This document shows positions 1 through 12,803 of a stretch of DNA of 64,000 nucleotides, piece by piece. A program made the position numbers and the translations under genes. The notes beneath the pieces were generated by a model. That model was not told the DNA's origin and did no database searches. It saw only the letters and a list, made by a program, of their open reading frames with translations. Source of the stretch: Penicillium oxalicum (Eukaryota > Ascomycota > Eurotiomycetes > Eurotiales > Aspergillaceae); contig NC_064650.1 of NCBI RefSeq assembly GCF_001723175.1, positions 682,001-746,000 on the forward strand, written 5' to 3'. Positions within the stretch are counted from its first letter, which is position 1; each line of letters opens with the position of its first letter.

Positions 1-1239
1 TGGCGTTGATTCCGTTCCATTGCTGAAAAGTCATGACCAAGCACTAGAACAAGAAATGTCAGTCTTTCGGTCCGATTCTCAGGGGAATGACTTGATCAGA
101 ACTTACTGCGACGGCCGATCGCTTAAACAAAGATGGGTTGGTCAAGAGTGACTTGTAGTCGTTGACGAGAATTGCAATCTTGCTTTTGGTCGTTCCATCC
201 TGATACTGGGGATACTTGGCGGCAGCGGTCTCCTTCTCAAACAAGTACATGGCCTTCACCTCCAGGAATTCGACGCGCACGCCGATATCGTCGGGTGACT
301 TATTGCGCAGCCACGCCAGGACCTCTAAACACTCCTCCTCGTGTCCTTGATTGATAAGATGACGGGGTGACTGCGGCATGAAGAGGGCCATTCCTGCACC
401 CAGGGCCAGCGCGGGAATCAACTGAATGCAGACGGGGATCAACCAGGCAGCATCGGACTGGCTCTCGCCAGTTCCGCCGATGTAGTTGCATCCATAGCCA
501 ATCCAGAAACTGATCATGATACCGAAAGTGATAGCCAATTGCTGAACGGCGACTAGAGATCCTCGAATCTCGGGCGGAGCCTGAAAGAGTTAGTCTTTCG
601 CATGCGATGGTGGTTTGCATCGTTGAAGAGGAGCGGACACGTACCAGCTCAGCATTGTACAATGGCACAATCATACTCAAACTACCCACACCCAGACCAG
701 TCACGAAACGACCGGCGAGCACGTAGCTCACCGAGGCGGTGGTCGCCTGCACAATAACACCCACAGTAAAGACACCGACAGCGACGATGCAAGTCATGCG
801 ACGACCGATGGCGTCGGCAAGATAGCCGTTTACCAATGTACCAATCCAGGCTCCAAGTTCAAGAATCGCAGTCGTAATCGCCTGTCTGGCACCTTCCTCG
901 GCAGCATACCCTTGAATCTGTGCGTTTTACTGTATTTAGAGATAGCCCCAGGGCGGACGGAGTGTTTGCGTGAACCTACCCGATTCTGAAAAGCGGTCAT
1001 GGTCAAGATAGAAGAGAACATTCCTTGATTGTCTAGATCGAGCATCAGCATTGGAATGATCCTGAATGTCCAGATCTGATCCCGGCCATCTACTCACATC
1101 CATACACAAAGCCACCCAACGAGGCAAACAGAGCAATCGCAAAGGTTCTTCCATTGCTGACTAGGCCTTTGAAGCCCGACTTGCCGGCAAATTGCCGGCG
1201 TTTGGCCGACAAGGCGTGGGCACCACCTGCAGGAGCCAT
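1..1239 (-). CDS. MFS sugar transporter, 3' part missing
   Basis: N-terminal part of a 12-helix major facilitator sugar/quinate-type transporter of the plasma membrane. It is cut off by the window edge. Exons read on the minus strand are 1239-1098, 1032-980, 917-645, 580-107 and 43-1, and all junctions keep frame. Visible family signatures are GGFVYGYNQG in helix 1, the loop motif DAIGRR after helix 2, GRFVTGLGVG in helix 4, PQSPRHL (the usual PESPR with Glu replaced by Gln) before the central loop, and QQWNGINA in helix 7. The ATG at 1239 precedes a short hydrophilic tail that leads directly into helix 1. The substrate (hexose, pentose, quinate or disaccharide) cannot be told from this half. 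Confidence 0.9.
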
Positions 1240-4200
1240 GTTGAGAGATCGGCTGGAATGTTATCTTTCGAGGCGGATAGAACTTGTAGTCCAGCAGACG
1301 GTCTCGTTCCCAGAAATTATCGATCAGAGCCAGCCAGCTCTCATATAAGGGGCAGGGCGTCTCGTGGCGCTCAGAGGCGTCCGGCTAAAGCGCCATGTGC
1401 CGTTCCGACCGAAAGCTTCAGGAACACAAGACATGACTTCCGCGGTGCTTGGTATCTTGGAAGACATTAGCCGGTTAGGTGTCTTCGGATATTTGCTGGT
1501 GGGGTAGGGTGATTCGAGATTCAAGGCAGTCGGCGTATACAGTGCCTCCGGTGCACTGCACATGCACTAATCCATGCGGCCAAGACCCAATCAGTGCTTT
1601 CAGACACAATCCTGGCCCACCGAAAGTTGGGCTCCTCTATCGTCTGTCTGTGATGGACTGATTCAAGGTCCCACCGTCTCCGCCACGGTTGATGCGGGGA
1701 AAATCCTCACCGTCCACAGCACGCCCGGTCGCGAATTCAGCCATTTGCAAGCCTGCCCAAAATGCACAGACATCTCTCAGCGCCATTCTCGAAGCAGAGG
1801 CTAAGAGAAGAATTTCTGACACAAACGAACTAGGAAATAAGAATCAGCCCGATGACTGCGTGGCGTCTGGCTGGTGCATGCCGGCAGATCCGGCGCCGTG
1901 AGATTGTGGTGGGCCTTCTGTCGCCCGTGAAGGCGAATGGATTGGGGTTGTTTGAAAACCTGGAGACCGGGGGACCTGGAAAACCGGGGAGGAAACCAGA
2001 CCCAGACGGACCATCCGTTGCATTTAGCCTAATCAAACTCAATTGACATGATCGTGCATTCTCAGATGATTCTGGAAACACAGAGCGAGAACTGCAGTCG
2101 AGAGCTGGCACGACCCTTTCCTTCGACATGCGAACACCAACGTCCGTTTTTGGTCCAGCTTTGTCCCACTCTGGCATAGTCTGTGATTCTCTTGCCGATG
2201 ACATGATGTGAATCGGACTAAGAGGGAGTGTTTGTTTTTTTTTCTTTTCCCCTTTTTGACAATGAGCTGGTCGTGCCAAGCGGGCTGGTAATAAAAGACA
2301 GGGCAAAGGCCTCGCAAAAGTGGAGGCATCGATGTTCTAGTCCAAGCGCAGTGGCTTCACCAAAGGACCCTCGGCTTGTCGCGTCCTCGTACGCAACTCC
2401 CAACACGGACCCATCCGAAGCGGCGCTGTAACCGAGGCCGTGAGATGAGCATTTATCTTGACTTGGTTCCCATGAACAGACTGGGCATCTCAGACTAGAC
2501 AGTTAACTGGTTGTTGTACGAGACTCCAACACTTGACCGAGGAATCAGGTTGACTCTGCGTAGTTTTTATCGTCATGAACAACTTGAACCAAGTTAGCAC
2601 TGCCCGTGGGCGCTCGCAGGCGTCTCGAAAAGTTGGATTAGTCGGCGATATGTACTAGTCCCAATCATCGGTGGGTGCCCGAGGTTTGTCTATGATCCTG
2701 CGGACTGGCCTTTCTCTTTACTCCCTGTACCTGTGGTATGATGCTGGTCGCCAAGAACGTTTCGATCCTTGGTCTTTGACAGTAAAAGTCAGAGGATAAT
2801 AGAGTACTTATGCACCATGGTGGGAGGATATTCCCAATCGAGGCATGATGATGTATTGCTCGCGGACCAGTACGCACGTTGTTTTTTTTTTGACGTTACT
2901 TGCCTTCGGGTCTCATCGTGTCAATATGGAGACACCCGAACCAAGGCGCCTGTTCAGGACTGATCTCGAGGACTAAGTGTGATATCAGAAGACATGCAGA
3001 AGCCTTGAACTTTGAGAATTCTTATCAACCGAGACATGAATCTGATCCTCAAATTGTAGCCCAAGAGGAACCCGACGATGCTAGTTCGGCTTCGACAAAG
3101 ATTCGGTGGGGATCGGGTCGGTCGGCTTGACATGGTCGGTGGAAGGATGAAGGCAAATGTCGGCTGTGATTAAGCGCATGTGACGCTAGACCCCTGCAAG
3201 GACAAGGGTCATGAACATGATGAGTTCTTTGCCTTTCTCCCGCAATTCTTGGCCAGTCGTGCAGAGGGAGAGTCGGCTGTGGCTGAACGGGACAATTAAG
3301 AGTGATCGTAGGATGGCTTTCCCATCCCGTCAAATCAGCCGACAACATTCAGACCCGATTCCATGTCAGACCAGGTCACGGGTCAATGGGTTAAGATGGG
3401 GGCGGTTGCTGATCGGTTGCAGCGGTGAAGCCACGACTGAATCCACCGCAGACACCTTCTCAGAGAACGACGTATCCTTCTTTTGATTGTCTAGAAACCT
3501 TCCGTATGGGCAAATTGCAAAGTATCGTGCCCTCCTCTCCGGCCATAGAGACATTGAGTTCAGTGGCCGCCGTGCGACTCTATCCAAGGGACCTGTCTTT
3601 CCTCTCAGTCGGCATATTTCTGCATGTCAGACTCAACAATATCTGAAGATGGCAATTTAGGGCCTCTCAAAAAAAAGAGATGCAGCACAAGGTGCACATG
3701 GAAAGACTATGTTGACGCGCTCGCATGCAAAGGCACCCCAAATCGATCTCGTTAGTTGTCAGTCTTTCATGCTGTCATTAAATTGTGGATCTGTCTTCCC
3801 CCAAGAAATTTCGCCAGGCCTTCACTGTCAAACGTAGTTTGACTCGATCTGTGGACTTGACCAGGTTGACAGCCACCTGCAGACATTAGTGATCAAAGAG
3901 AAACCACCATGCCATGTTCACATTTCCATGCACCAATAGATCTTTTCTCGTCGAAGTGTCAATGGAGGCCAAAAAGCACCAAGTCAAGCTAAACCTGCAA
4001 GGCTACAACGTAAATGATGTCCTGCTGCGCTGTACTGCAATTCAGCCCTTCCCTAATAAAGTGGAGCCTGGGTCATTGGTCATTCTTCATGAGGCGCTAT
4101 TATTGGTGGATGAAAAATTGCCAAGGCTTACATGAGCAAACTGACTTTCAATGTCTCTCCCCGTCCTCAGGCCCTTTGCGCATGCAAAGATTAACAGGTT

Positions 4201-4369
4201 CCATATCATCACCGCCATCAACGTCTAACTCGATTGAACGCTTTTGCGCCCTGCATTACTTTCTGCACTCTGCCCATATATTTCTCATCTAGCTGTTCTG
4301 CCAATTGTCCTGTCTGACTTTGATCTCTCGATCCCAACCTGCCCTTTCTTTCCTGATCGACTCCGCGCC
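1240..4369. other. Gene-poor region, 3.1 kb
   Basis: No reading frame here has recognisable protein features. Frames up to about 158 codons occur but are composed of low-complexity or shadow sequence. The left end must contain the promoter of the sugar transporter and the right end the promoter of the acidic protein gene. A T-rich tract lies near 2226-2252 and a T9 run near 2882-2890. Confidence 0.5.
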
Positions 4370-5335
4370 ATGTCCGACGATGATGAATACTACGAATGGG
4401 AAGAAGATTTTCCATTTGAAGACGTTGGTCCCGATGTGGTCGTGAGTCCCCCTTCCCAAATCTTCTGTATGAATGTGATTGCAACTTTTCTTTGTTTTGG
4501 CGCAGAGTAAAACTCACCCGACACGCTCACCTAGGACGAATTAGCCGCATCCGCCAACTACGAAGCCATTCTATTCGAGGACCCCAAGTTTGAGGTTGAA
4601 GACTTTCTCAGCGACTGGGAGTACTATTCAGACGATTATCACGATGACGATCCCAGTGTGAAGCATAATGCCGATCTGGTGAAACAGATCGATGCCGCCT
4701 CCACGACGCAGCGACCTCGGCGGGTGGCTCGTGTGAATCGCCTGCGATCCTCCAAAGCACCCGACCCTACTTCCTTCCAAGGCGTGATCTGGCGAACTCC
4801 TTCTATGAGTGATGATTATAATCTGATGGTTCAAAGCCACGAGCCTGGGAGCGGTGAACGCGTTGCTCTGCTCGACAACTGGCGCGAAATCTTCAAGTCT
4901 GCCCAGCCGGCGTTGGATAAAACTCGACTGCGCGAACGACGAGCCAAGGCTGTCCCCGTATCGGTTGACACGGGACTGGCAGACGATGAGCTTGCGTGTG
5001 ATGGTGATGAAGAGGATAGTTCGGATGCAATGTCGGACGTCTCATCGGTGAACAACATGATGGAAAAGGATGATGCCGGCGATGCCTCCAACACAACACC
5101 GGAGTTAGTGGATTCACCCGAGCCAAAGGATACCGCAGTACCGGTGCCTTTAAAACGGGGTCGGAAGCGAAAGGCCGAGGCGCCTGCGGTGGAAGAGCCG
5201 GACAAGACCGAGCCTGGAGGCAGTAACCCTCGATCTCGCGCCAAACGCGTGGCATCGGCGCGCGAAGGCCTTGCCCATTCACCACCCAAGACCTCCTCTG
5301 CCCCGGTCAGAAGGTCGGCCCGGCAGAAGAAATGA
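4370..5335 (+). CDS. Hypothetical acidic/basic (possibly nuclear) protein
   Basis: I do not recognise a family. Two exons, 4370-4441 and 4535-5335, give 290 residues. The intron has donor GTGAGT and acceptor CTAG. The first 60 residues are extremely acidic and aromatic (repeated D/E with Y, W and F, beginning MSDDDEYYEWEED). The middle holds a short conserved-looking stretch around SFQGVIWRTPS and LLDNWREIFKSAQPAL. A second acidic, Ser-rich stretch follows, then a basic tail with KRGRKRKAE, RSRAKR and a terminal RRSARQKK. The basic clusters resemble nuclear localisation signals, and GRKRK weakly resembles an AT-hook core. A nuclear chromatin-associated role is inference only. The ATG was chosen because it opens the acidic exon and splices in frame. 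Confidence 0.75.
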
Positions 5336-7932
5336 GATTGAAAATCCCATCCGGCAGCGGCAACGTCAGCACACTATGATCACAGACGACACCATATTTC
5401 ACACCGCCTGCCGATGGCCTCGAGCTAAAGCTCCTTTGACGACTTTGCATGTGTACTTGACGCTCTTTTTTCTTCTGCTATGTAATTAAGCTGGACTTTG
5501 CTTGTTCTTTCTGACCTGATTGCGATGCATCATGGCGAAAATGGGCCTGGTCTGTAGATTCAGACATGTCGGCGTGTCGAGAAATCACGAGATGGGCGAT
5601 GAATACGGGGGGGGGGGATCTCATCCCGATTAATATCTGAGCCTGGAAATGGCGATAAACATGGATTTCTCGACGGAGTGGACTTTTGTGGTTCTCTTAA
5701 ATCGGCGCTACTGCGGTTGAGCAAATCTCTCGGCGTGGTAGATTTCACGCGCAAGCCGATGTCACAATTTGAGTAGTCAACGAGTAGAGTCGTCGCGTTG
5801 GAAACATACACACCCGTGCGGCTTAGAGCTCAATCATAGTCAATGTCACCCTCGTCAAGTACCGGAAAATCATAGTTCAATTCGCCGTAATGGGTTATCC
5901 GGATGATTCGAGTTCCAGACCCATCACCAGAAGAAGGCCCTCATTAACTTTCCATCCGACTGAAGAAGTTGGATGAAAGAGTGCTGCTCTTCTCACCTCG
6001 TATGTGTGTGTGTCAACTCAAAGTGACCACCAATGCATCAGCCAAGACCATGCCCTCCAAAGAAAAAGCGTATATTCGAAGCAGAATGAGCGAGTCTAAA
6101 TAAGAAATGCCCCGCATGGCACCACAGTGGAGAGGCATCCATTCATAGCGACTACTTAAGCTTCAATGGATCCATCACTGCCCACGCCGTCTGCCTGATA
6201 CATTGATCTGCGGAGCTGAGACTTGGCCATGGTGGCACGCGATGGAATGAATTTTATAATTCACCGAGTCACTACGGTCCTCGGGTCTCTCCAAATCTTG
6301 GAAACCGACCTCGCTCACGGGGACATAGTAAATACCAAGAACTACTGACTATGAGTTACAACCACAAACTACAGAGCGCAGCGACGCCAGACAGGTCGGG
6401 GGAGTTTTTTTTTTTCTTTTTTTTTAAAAAAAAAAAGGAAAGAAAAAGAAAAAAGAAAAAAGAAAAAGAAGAATAATCCCGAAAATTTCGCTCCCAATCT
6501 CATTTCTCCCTCCGCGGCGTTCATTGGATCTGGAGATAGTCTCCTCGGACTGAGACTCCATCAGATGATTCGGCTTTCCAATACGCCTTCGGCCCCCTTT
6601 TCTTCACTCCCCCCGAAGCTGAAAGGACCCGTGGCCGCGCGCGCGCTCCGGGCCGCCGCCCTATGGAATGAGTCAGATTCACCATTTTCCGGCAGGGCTG
6701 TTACCGTCACATTGATGATGGAGACAGAGGTGGAATGGCTGGTTACATTAATGGAAAGACGGGAAAGTCTCTCGATATTGTATCCGCATTCATTGGATCT
6801 TGTACTGTAGCTTACAAGCCCCCTCCCCAAAAATACTATGAGCATGCTTACGGAACTTTGTCCCCCCCCCAAAAGACCTCGCTGTTGAGAGCTCAGACCT
6901 CTTGGATCTCTGCTCAAAGTACGGGGCCATCTTGCGCTCTTACCAACTCTGCATCCAACCCAACACATCACCCACGGCCACGAGGCTCGAGATCCGTATG
7001 GTCACTGATCAATGACGAATCATATCTCAATCTCGCGACCAGGTCGGTTCCAGCTCCAGGGGCAGAGGGGGGTAAAAAGTCCAGGCACCAGGCTCGGACT
7101 CATGAACCCGGGGTAATCTCCGTGTCTTGACTCTAGCCTTCTAGATTGGTGAATAAGGTAAACCCTCGTCTCCATTTCACATTGCTAAAATGACCCAGAA
7201 AGCCAGGGGCCACCGATGGTGCTCTCTCGTCCTCTTACTGGACCGCTTTCTCCATTGACAATTTCCCCCAAAACGGAATATGACTCAAATTGGCCCATTG
7301 TAGAAACTTCAAACTCACCGGGAACCTTGACGCGTTTGCAGGACGCCTGAATCGATCGTTCGAGGGTACGTAATCTTCTCATTGCGCCTGGCGCGGCTTG
7401 TGCTTTATTACGCATCGTGTCTGGAGAAAATTGGATCAAGTGGACGGGATGCAGTGAGGGAGGGGCGCTTTTTCCATACGGTGGAGTTTGTGTGGCCCCA
7501 ATGGTATGGCAAAGTCGAGTGAGATGGGATTCTCTGGAGATGATGGTATTCAGCTGGGGATGTGTGTATGATGAGCTGGGCAAAGTACAGTACTGTACTG
7601 CAAATTTCAAAGAGAGGGGGGTATTGGCTGGTTGTAAGCTCGTTTCTCTTGCATTGATCTTTTTTTATTATTTTCCCTCTTTGAACCCGGAGTCGAGAAA
7701 AGAGGGTGTTAGGGCTGGAGGGGTTCAAAGTCGATATGTGGTTATGTGTTGGGTGAAAATGGGGATTTGATTTTGTATTAACTTTTTAAAAAAAAGACAG
7801 CAAAGAGCAAGAAATTAAGAGCCGACCGATGGGGGGAAGAGACCAGATATCGAACTTTGGCTTGTGGCTCGTTTCGTTGTAAACAATAGTGCACCTAATT
7901 GCATCCGTAAATACATGTCTAAAAAGTCATAT
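5336..7932. other. Gene-poor region, 2.6 kb
   Basis: No convincing gene. It contains a G-run at about 5609-5618, the T/A tract at 6405-6472, and frames on both strands around 6560-7130 and 7185-7770 that overlap each other and lack recognisable domains. It should contain the 3' UTRs of the two convergent flanking genes. Confidence 0.5.
6405..6472. repeat. T-tract joined to an A/G-rich tract
   Basis: About 20 T residues with one C run directly into about 12 A residues. An A-rich (A)nG repeat follows to about 6472. The T-run/A-run junction is self-complementary and could form a cruciform-like hairpin. Confidence 0.8.
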
Positions 7933-9723
7933 CTACTGGGACCTTTCCTTCCCGACGTTGCCGACTCTCCGTAGCCCTATGGCACCGGCCACCAAGCTAA
8001 CGATGTTGATCGCAAACAGGAACCAGAACGACGCCCGGTATCCCACCATCAATCCCTCTGGTTCATGTCTCTCCCCCGGGCTGGCCTTGTTGTCACTGAC
8101 CACATTGGCGATCAATTCTACAAAGGTCAGACCAAAACTCTTGCCGATTTGAGAGACCGTGTTGAAGACACCACCCGCCAGACCCTGCGTCTCGGGGGGG
8201 AAGAGGTCGGCAATGAGAATGTTGGACACGGTGAAGAGAGAATCGGCCGCGATGGAATTGAGGCAGATGGCGATGAAGGCGCATCGCCAGTAGGTCCAGG
8301 AGGGGTTGACGAGAGCCATCAGCAGTGGTGAGAGGGCGGAGATGACGGTGGTAATGTTCATGATAGCATCTGCACGGAAATGATGGAGCACCATGCCCGT
8401 GACGAGGGCACTGAGGAGGCCGGTGACTGGGGTGGGGATGAACCGCAGCGAGGTCTCGATGACTGAAAGCTTTTGTACATCCTGGAAGAAGAAATTGACG
8501 ACCTGTTCAAAGGCATTGAAGGCGCCCCAGATGAAAAAGACGTTGAAACAGATGGTGGTGAAGGAAGGATTTCTCCAGAGTGAGTTGCGGATGAGCGTTG
8601 GTTTCCCACGACGTTCTTGGTAGCCTTGCCAGAGAACAAAGGTCACCAGTAGAACGACGGAGACAACAAAAGCGGCGATCGTCTGGGGTTTGCGAATGTC
8701 GTTCACGTTGCCGGATATGATGCTGCGATGGGTCAGTAACTGTGTGGGTGGTCTGGATCCACGAGTTTGATTTAGGTAATGGGGAGAGAGAGGGAGGGAG
8801 GGAGAGAGAGAATGAAAGGGAAGAGAAAGAGAGCACACGTACGCCAATGCCCAGGAAAGAAGGCCCAAGGCAACACTGATCACAATCGCACCGACCCAGT
8901 CGATGCCGAAGAATAGCATATCCCAATTGATACGAGTTTGTCTGCCTCGCGGGAGCTGCCACCAAGATAACAAAAAGGCGACCGTGTTGGCAATTGCGGC
9001 GGTATAGAAACCCCAGCGCCAGCCGATAGTGTCCGCGCAGACACCACCGATGAGGATGCCGACTCCGAATCCGACGGGCTGACCCCCTCCCATGAAGGAG
9101 AAGGCAAGGTTTCGGAGCTTGCCAGGCGGGAAATTCTCCGAGATGATGCTTACGGCGGAGGGGAGACACATGGCGGTAGCCAGGCCCGATACCGCGCGGA
9201 ATGCGATAAATTGAGTGCCATCCGCTGCGAGACCGCACGCCATGCAGAAGATGCTTTGGATAAAGCAACCGAGCAGAAAGATGAGCCTACTGCCGACCGC
9301 GTCCGACATGGCACCAAAGACGAGAAGGGTGCAGCCCGTGGCCAAGGCGTACATAGAGACAGGCCTGCTCTCATTAGCAAACGTATTCGATATCCACGTC
9401 TGGAATGGGAAGAAGATGGCTTGTGCTGCAGGGGATCAATACCATAGTTCCATGCCGGGCCCCAGGTGCAAATCTCGAGCCATCTGGGGCACGGAGACCG
9501 TGACCAGGCCGCCCAGATAGCAGCTGATGAAGGTAATGCATGAAATGCAAAAGATGACCAGAGACGCATTTTTGGGCTTGTGATCTTCATCGAGACTATT
9601 TGCGGTGCTCGCTACTGCGTCGCCCAGAGGCTCTTGAGAGATCACGACGGGGCCGTTGGAGCGGCCGTTTTTTTGAGACATAGTTCCGGACTCTAGGAGT
9701 CGACTTGTCTCTGAAACCGCCAT
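7933..9723 (-). CDS. MFS drug/metabolite exporter (DHA2-like)
   Basis: Polytopic MFS proton antiporter resembling fungal aminotriazole-resistance/ATR1-type exporters; predicted plasma-membrane efflux. Exons 9723-9443, 9364-8843 and 8722-7933 give 530 residues. After a hydrophilic head of about 50 residues come repeated hydrophobic helices. They include the motif-A-like loop GAMSDAVGSRLIFLLG, the motif-C-like GGGQPVGFGVGILIGG, and a C-terminal half with helices such as AFVVSVVLLVTFVLW and ASFWFLFAINIVSLVAGAIG. The ATG at 9723 is used; frame continues upstream only to a non-ATG codon, and an alternative ATG lies 14 codons downstream. Intron 2 (8842-8723) contains a long purine/pyrimidine tract. 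It faces the 12.8-25.9 kb enzyme group across a 3 kb gap and could export its product (inference). Confidence 0.92.
8781..8833. repeat. GA-rich tract inside an MFS intron
   Basis: Nearly pure purine on the plus strand (GGGA/GA repeats), so pyrimidine on the transcribed sense strand, within intron 2 of the exporter. It is probably simple-sequence expansion; it could also act as a polypyrimidine stretch for splicing. Confidence 0.75.
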
Positions 9724-12700
9724 TCTTCGGGCACGGGGGGGGGAAGTCAATTATGTAGGAGCCGAGCCACAAAAATGATTACAAACCGAGCAGGGATGGT
9801 GTAAGAGCCGCGTGAGATTTTATGAGGATGACCAAAGAATGGACAGAGCGGGCACTGTCAGTCACTGGGTGACCAAAGGAAACATTCTTGCCACAGGGCA
9901 GCTTGATCAGTATTAATACTACTGCTGTGTTGCACTTGCTCTCATGGACAATTAACTGCTCATGTCGATCTCGGTGGATGTCTGGGTTTTGTGCTGAGTT
10001 CGGCTTTGAGCCGGGAGGGCAACCTCCCTTGCATTCCACGGGCGTAGCCAGTATGGTCGATTCCCTCGGACAGTAGCAACCTGATAGTCTCAATCTCTAC
10101 GGGGGCTTTTGTTACGTATCATCGAAATTCTACCACCTGAAAATTGATCTACCGTTCGGTTCCAGCCTACCGGAGAAGAGGACGCAATCGAGACATCCAT
10201 AATCATATCACAGCGATCATGGGTGCTATAGATGACGCAGGTGAAGTCCATCCAGTCGGTTCCTCACGTCCTCCCCACCCCCTTTGGCAAGTGAGTGAGT
10301 AGGATCAGCATCAGCGGACTTGGTTTTGCTTTTGCCCTGCTTTAACTTTATCACTTGGTTCTGTTCTTTATTCGCCCCGAGATCAATGCCCGGCCATCCT
10401 TCGGATCGATCGCAGATTGCCGTGACTCTCTGATGAAATTGTGATCATAGTGTATTTGTCTACTCAGCAGAATTCTTGGCTGAACGTCCATCAGGATCTC
10501 TCCTCTCGTGTCATTGAACCTTTGGTCCGCAGCCCGAGTCGAGATGGTCGAGAAGTGAACGCCTGGTAGCCGTGAGTCATCCAATGGTTGCCATGGGTCT
10601 CGTCACCGACTGCCTCGCCGGTGACGAACCATGAAACCCTCGGGTCGGCCGTCCAGGGTTCCTTTGGTCGAAATGATGTGTCTCGTCGCCGTCCTTGCCG
10701 TCGTATGATCCCCCTATCTCTGCTTCTTTTTCTTTTTCTCTGATCCGTACGGGCTGGCTGGAAGTGAGCTGTTCCCGGGTATAAATGAATACGTGCGTGG
10801 ACTATTGAGTGGCCGAGTCTGTCGCAATGCGGCTTGAACCACCTGCATGAACCATCCATTCTACTACCTCAGCTGGTTTCGCTGCTGAGCGGCTCCCATT
10901 GGGCGTCAAGGGGCTCGTACATGAACACACCACTAGTATATGTAGGTCCAATCAAATTCGCTCCCTTCCCAGCTGGAGTTGTTCCAGTCAAAGTGAGACC
11001 CCTTGGGAACGACTGGATACACTGTGGCAGTGTGCACTGCCAAGTCCAAGTCACAGCAATCAATTTTATCATTATGATTATGATTATTATGATAATCCCC
11101 CATCACTATGACCATCACCACTGTCTGTTGGTTTCTGGTTCCGTAGATCATGGTTCAATGGTGAAATTGGGGTTACATCCGACTCGCCGCTACGGGTCCT
11201 CACCCATGAATGTGAATTACTCGTGGACATTATGACTATTGTATGTACTTCAGACATCCTTTGTGGACATTCAGCGTACTACAAGTGTTCTTGAACTAGG
11301 GTTCGGCGATGTACAGACCTGCTAGAGTACAGAGGCCATTCCCTCTGTTGTCCAGTTGGGAGAGGGTCCGCCAGTCTACTGTACGAAAATCAGGCTCCTG
11401 CAAGCGGAAGATCATCGGGAAGCCTCTTATAGTAGTACTGTACATGAGTAGTGTACAGGACCATCTTGATTCGTATGCATTCGACAGTGTCTTTCTCTGG
11501 TCCTCCACTTAGTCCCGCCAGACCCGACTTCAATCCTCCAACCGCGGCCAGCCAGTCTCTGCCCGTCCCCTGTTGGTTCCTCGTCATGCGTCGTGTCACC
11601 GAGGTGAGCCGACGGACAAGCTGAAAAATGCGCGCCCACTGCCACAGGAAAACCCGCTTCTCCTCTCGCGGCCCGTCAGATCATCCGAGGTTTTCAGCTG
11701 GCGTGGTCTCCACTCTTCCTTTCGCCTCACCCTGAAGCCTCGATACCCATAATGAGGAGTAAATGATCATTTGGAATCCGGCTCTTTGATTTTGCCCCAC
11801 CACAAAATCACAAGGGGCGAGAGAGAGAGAGCGACAGACGGGACCCCTGTGAGGCATAATAAATTCCAGAGACGTCCCCGTCGCCCGGCTGATCCAGCGC
11901 GACATTTTAGGGAAATTCGGTGTTCGAGATGATGATCTACGGTAGCGGAGTAAGACAGTGTCTCGTCTGGCTCGTCTGCATGGAAGCAGTTGACCACATT
12001 TCTGTTCTTGACAGACATGAACGACCCGAGAACATCGATAGTACGGTCCATTTCTTCGTCGAGGTTGACTCTCCAAGGGGAGAATAGTATGTAGTAGGTG
12101 GCCTCTTACTTGCCTGGATGCTAACAGACGAATCCTAGTGTCTACTCTTAGAAATACCCAAGGCTACGGTACTGTAGGTCCGACAGGGCGATATCGCAGT
12201 TGCAAGTGTCATCCTAATGATAAGTGTACATAAGAAGAGTGTACCATCTCCCACTGCGCCTTAGACGCCCGTCGCGTCGAGTTCTGCTGCTCGATCGTGT
12301 TCGATATGCGGCCTGGTCTCCAGATCCACCCATGCGAGCTGAGTGCAGCCTCGATCGGCCACGGAGGAACACGTCTCAGCAGCGCCAAGCACCAAGGCGC
12401 CCGGGATTGCGCCACAGTTACACAACGTGCTGATCGCGCAGGCGGCCCGACCGGTCGGCATGGATCTCGATGCATTGGGTGCTCTTGATTGATCACGTCG
12501 AGAAAGAGAGGATGACCCGCAGTCCGCCATTCGCGGCCTGCAACCCGTAGCCCACAACCCATAACCTGCAACCTGCATCCTGCAATCTGCAACCCGCAAC
12601 CGCCATGCCGAATCACGAGATGTCCAGTGCGAATTAGACCTGTTCGACAAAATTATGAGTGTTGAATTGGAAGGTGGGGGGCTTTTTTCCAAAACCCCTC

Positions 12701-12803
12701 CATGATACATATGTATCACTCTAGGGCCCTCTCGATTGCCGCGACTGCTGCCTGAAGATTACTTTCCCAACTCGGTGTCCAGACCACATTCCATGCCCGG
12801 AAG
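9724..12803. other. Gene-poor divergent intergenic region, 3.1 kb
   Basis: It lies between the divergent exporter and flavocytochrome b2-like genes, so it should hold both promoters. A G9 run lies at 9735-9743, next to the exporter start codon. An AT-rich TTATGATTATTATGATAAT-like stretch lies near 11066-11095, and a 7-nt minisatellite at 12538-12600. No frame here shows recognisable protein features. Confidence 0.5.
12538..12600 (+). repeat. Imperfect 7-nt minisatellite
   Basis: Nine consecutive heptamers related to CTGCAAC. The successive units read CTGCAAC, CCGTAGC, CCACAAC, CCATAAC, CTGCAAC, CTGCATC, CTGCAAT, CTGCAAC and CCGCAAC. It lies about 200 nt upstream of the flavocytochrome b2-like start codon. 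Confidence 0.85.

Noticed and set aside
1830..2306. Minus-strand frame of 158 codons.
   Set aside because: No recognisable motif, overlapping frames on the other strand, and a poly-Lys run caused by a T-rich tract.
9724..9750. An upstream start for the MFS exporter, nine codons before the ATG.
   Set aside because: The upstream codon is TTG, and the added residues come from the G-run region; the ATG at 9723 is sufficient.
10491..10859. Minus-strand frame of 122 codons between the exporter and the b2-like gene.
   Set aside because: Arg-rich composition without conserved features and no plausible splice partners.
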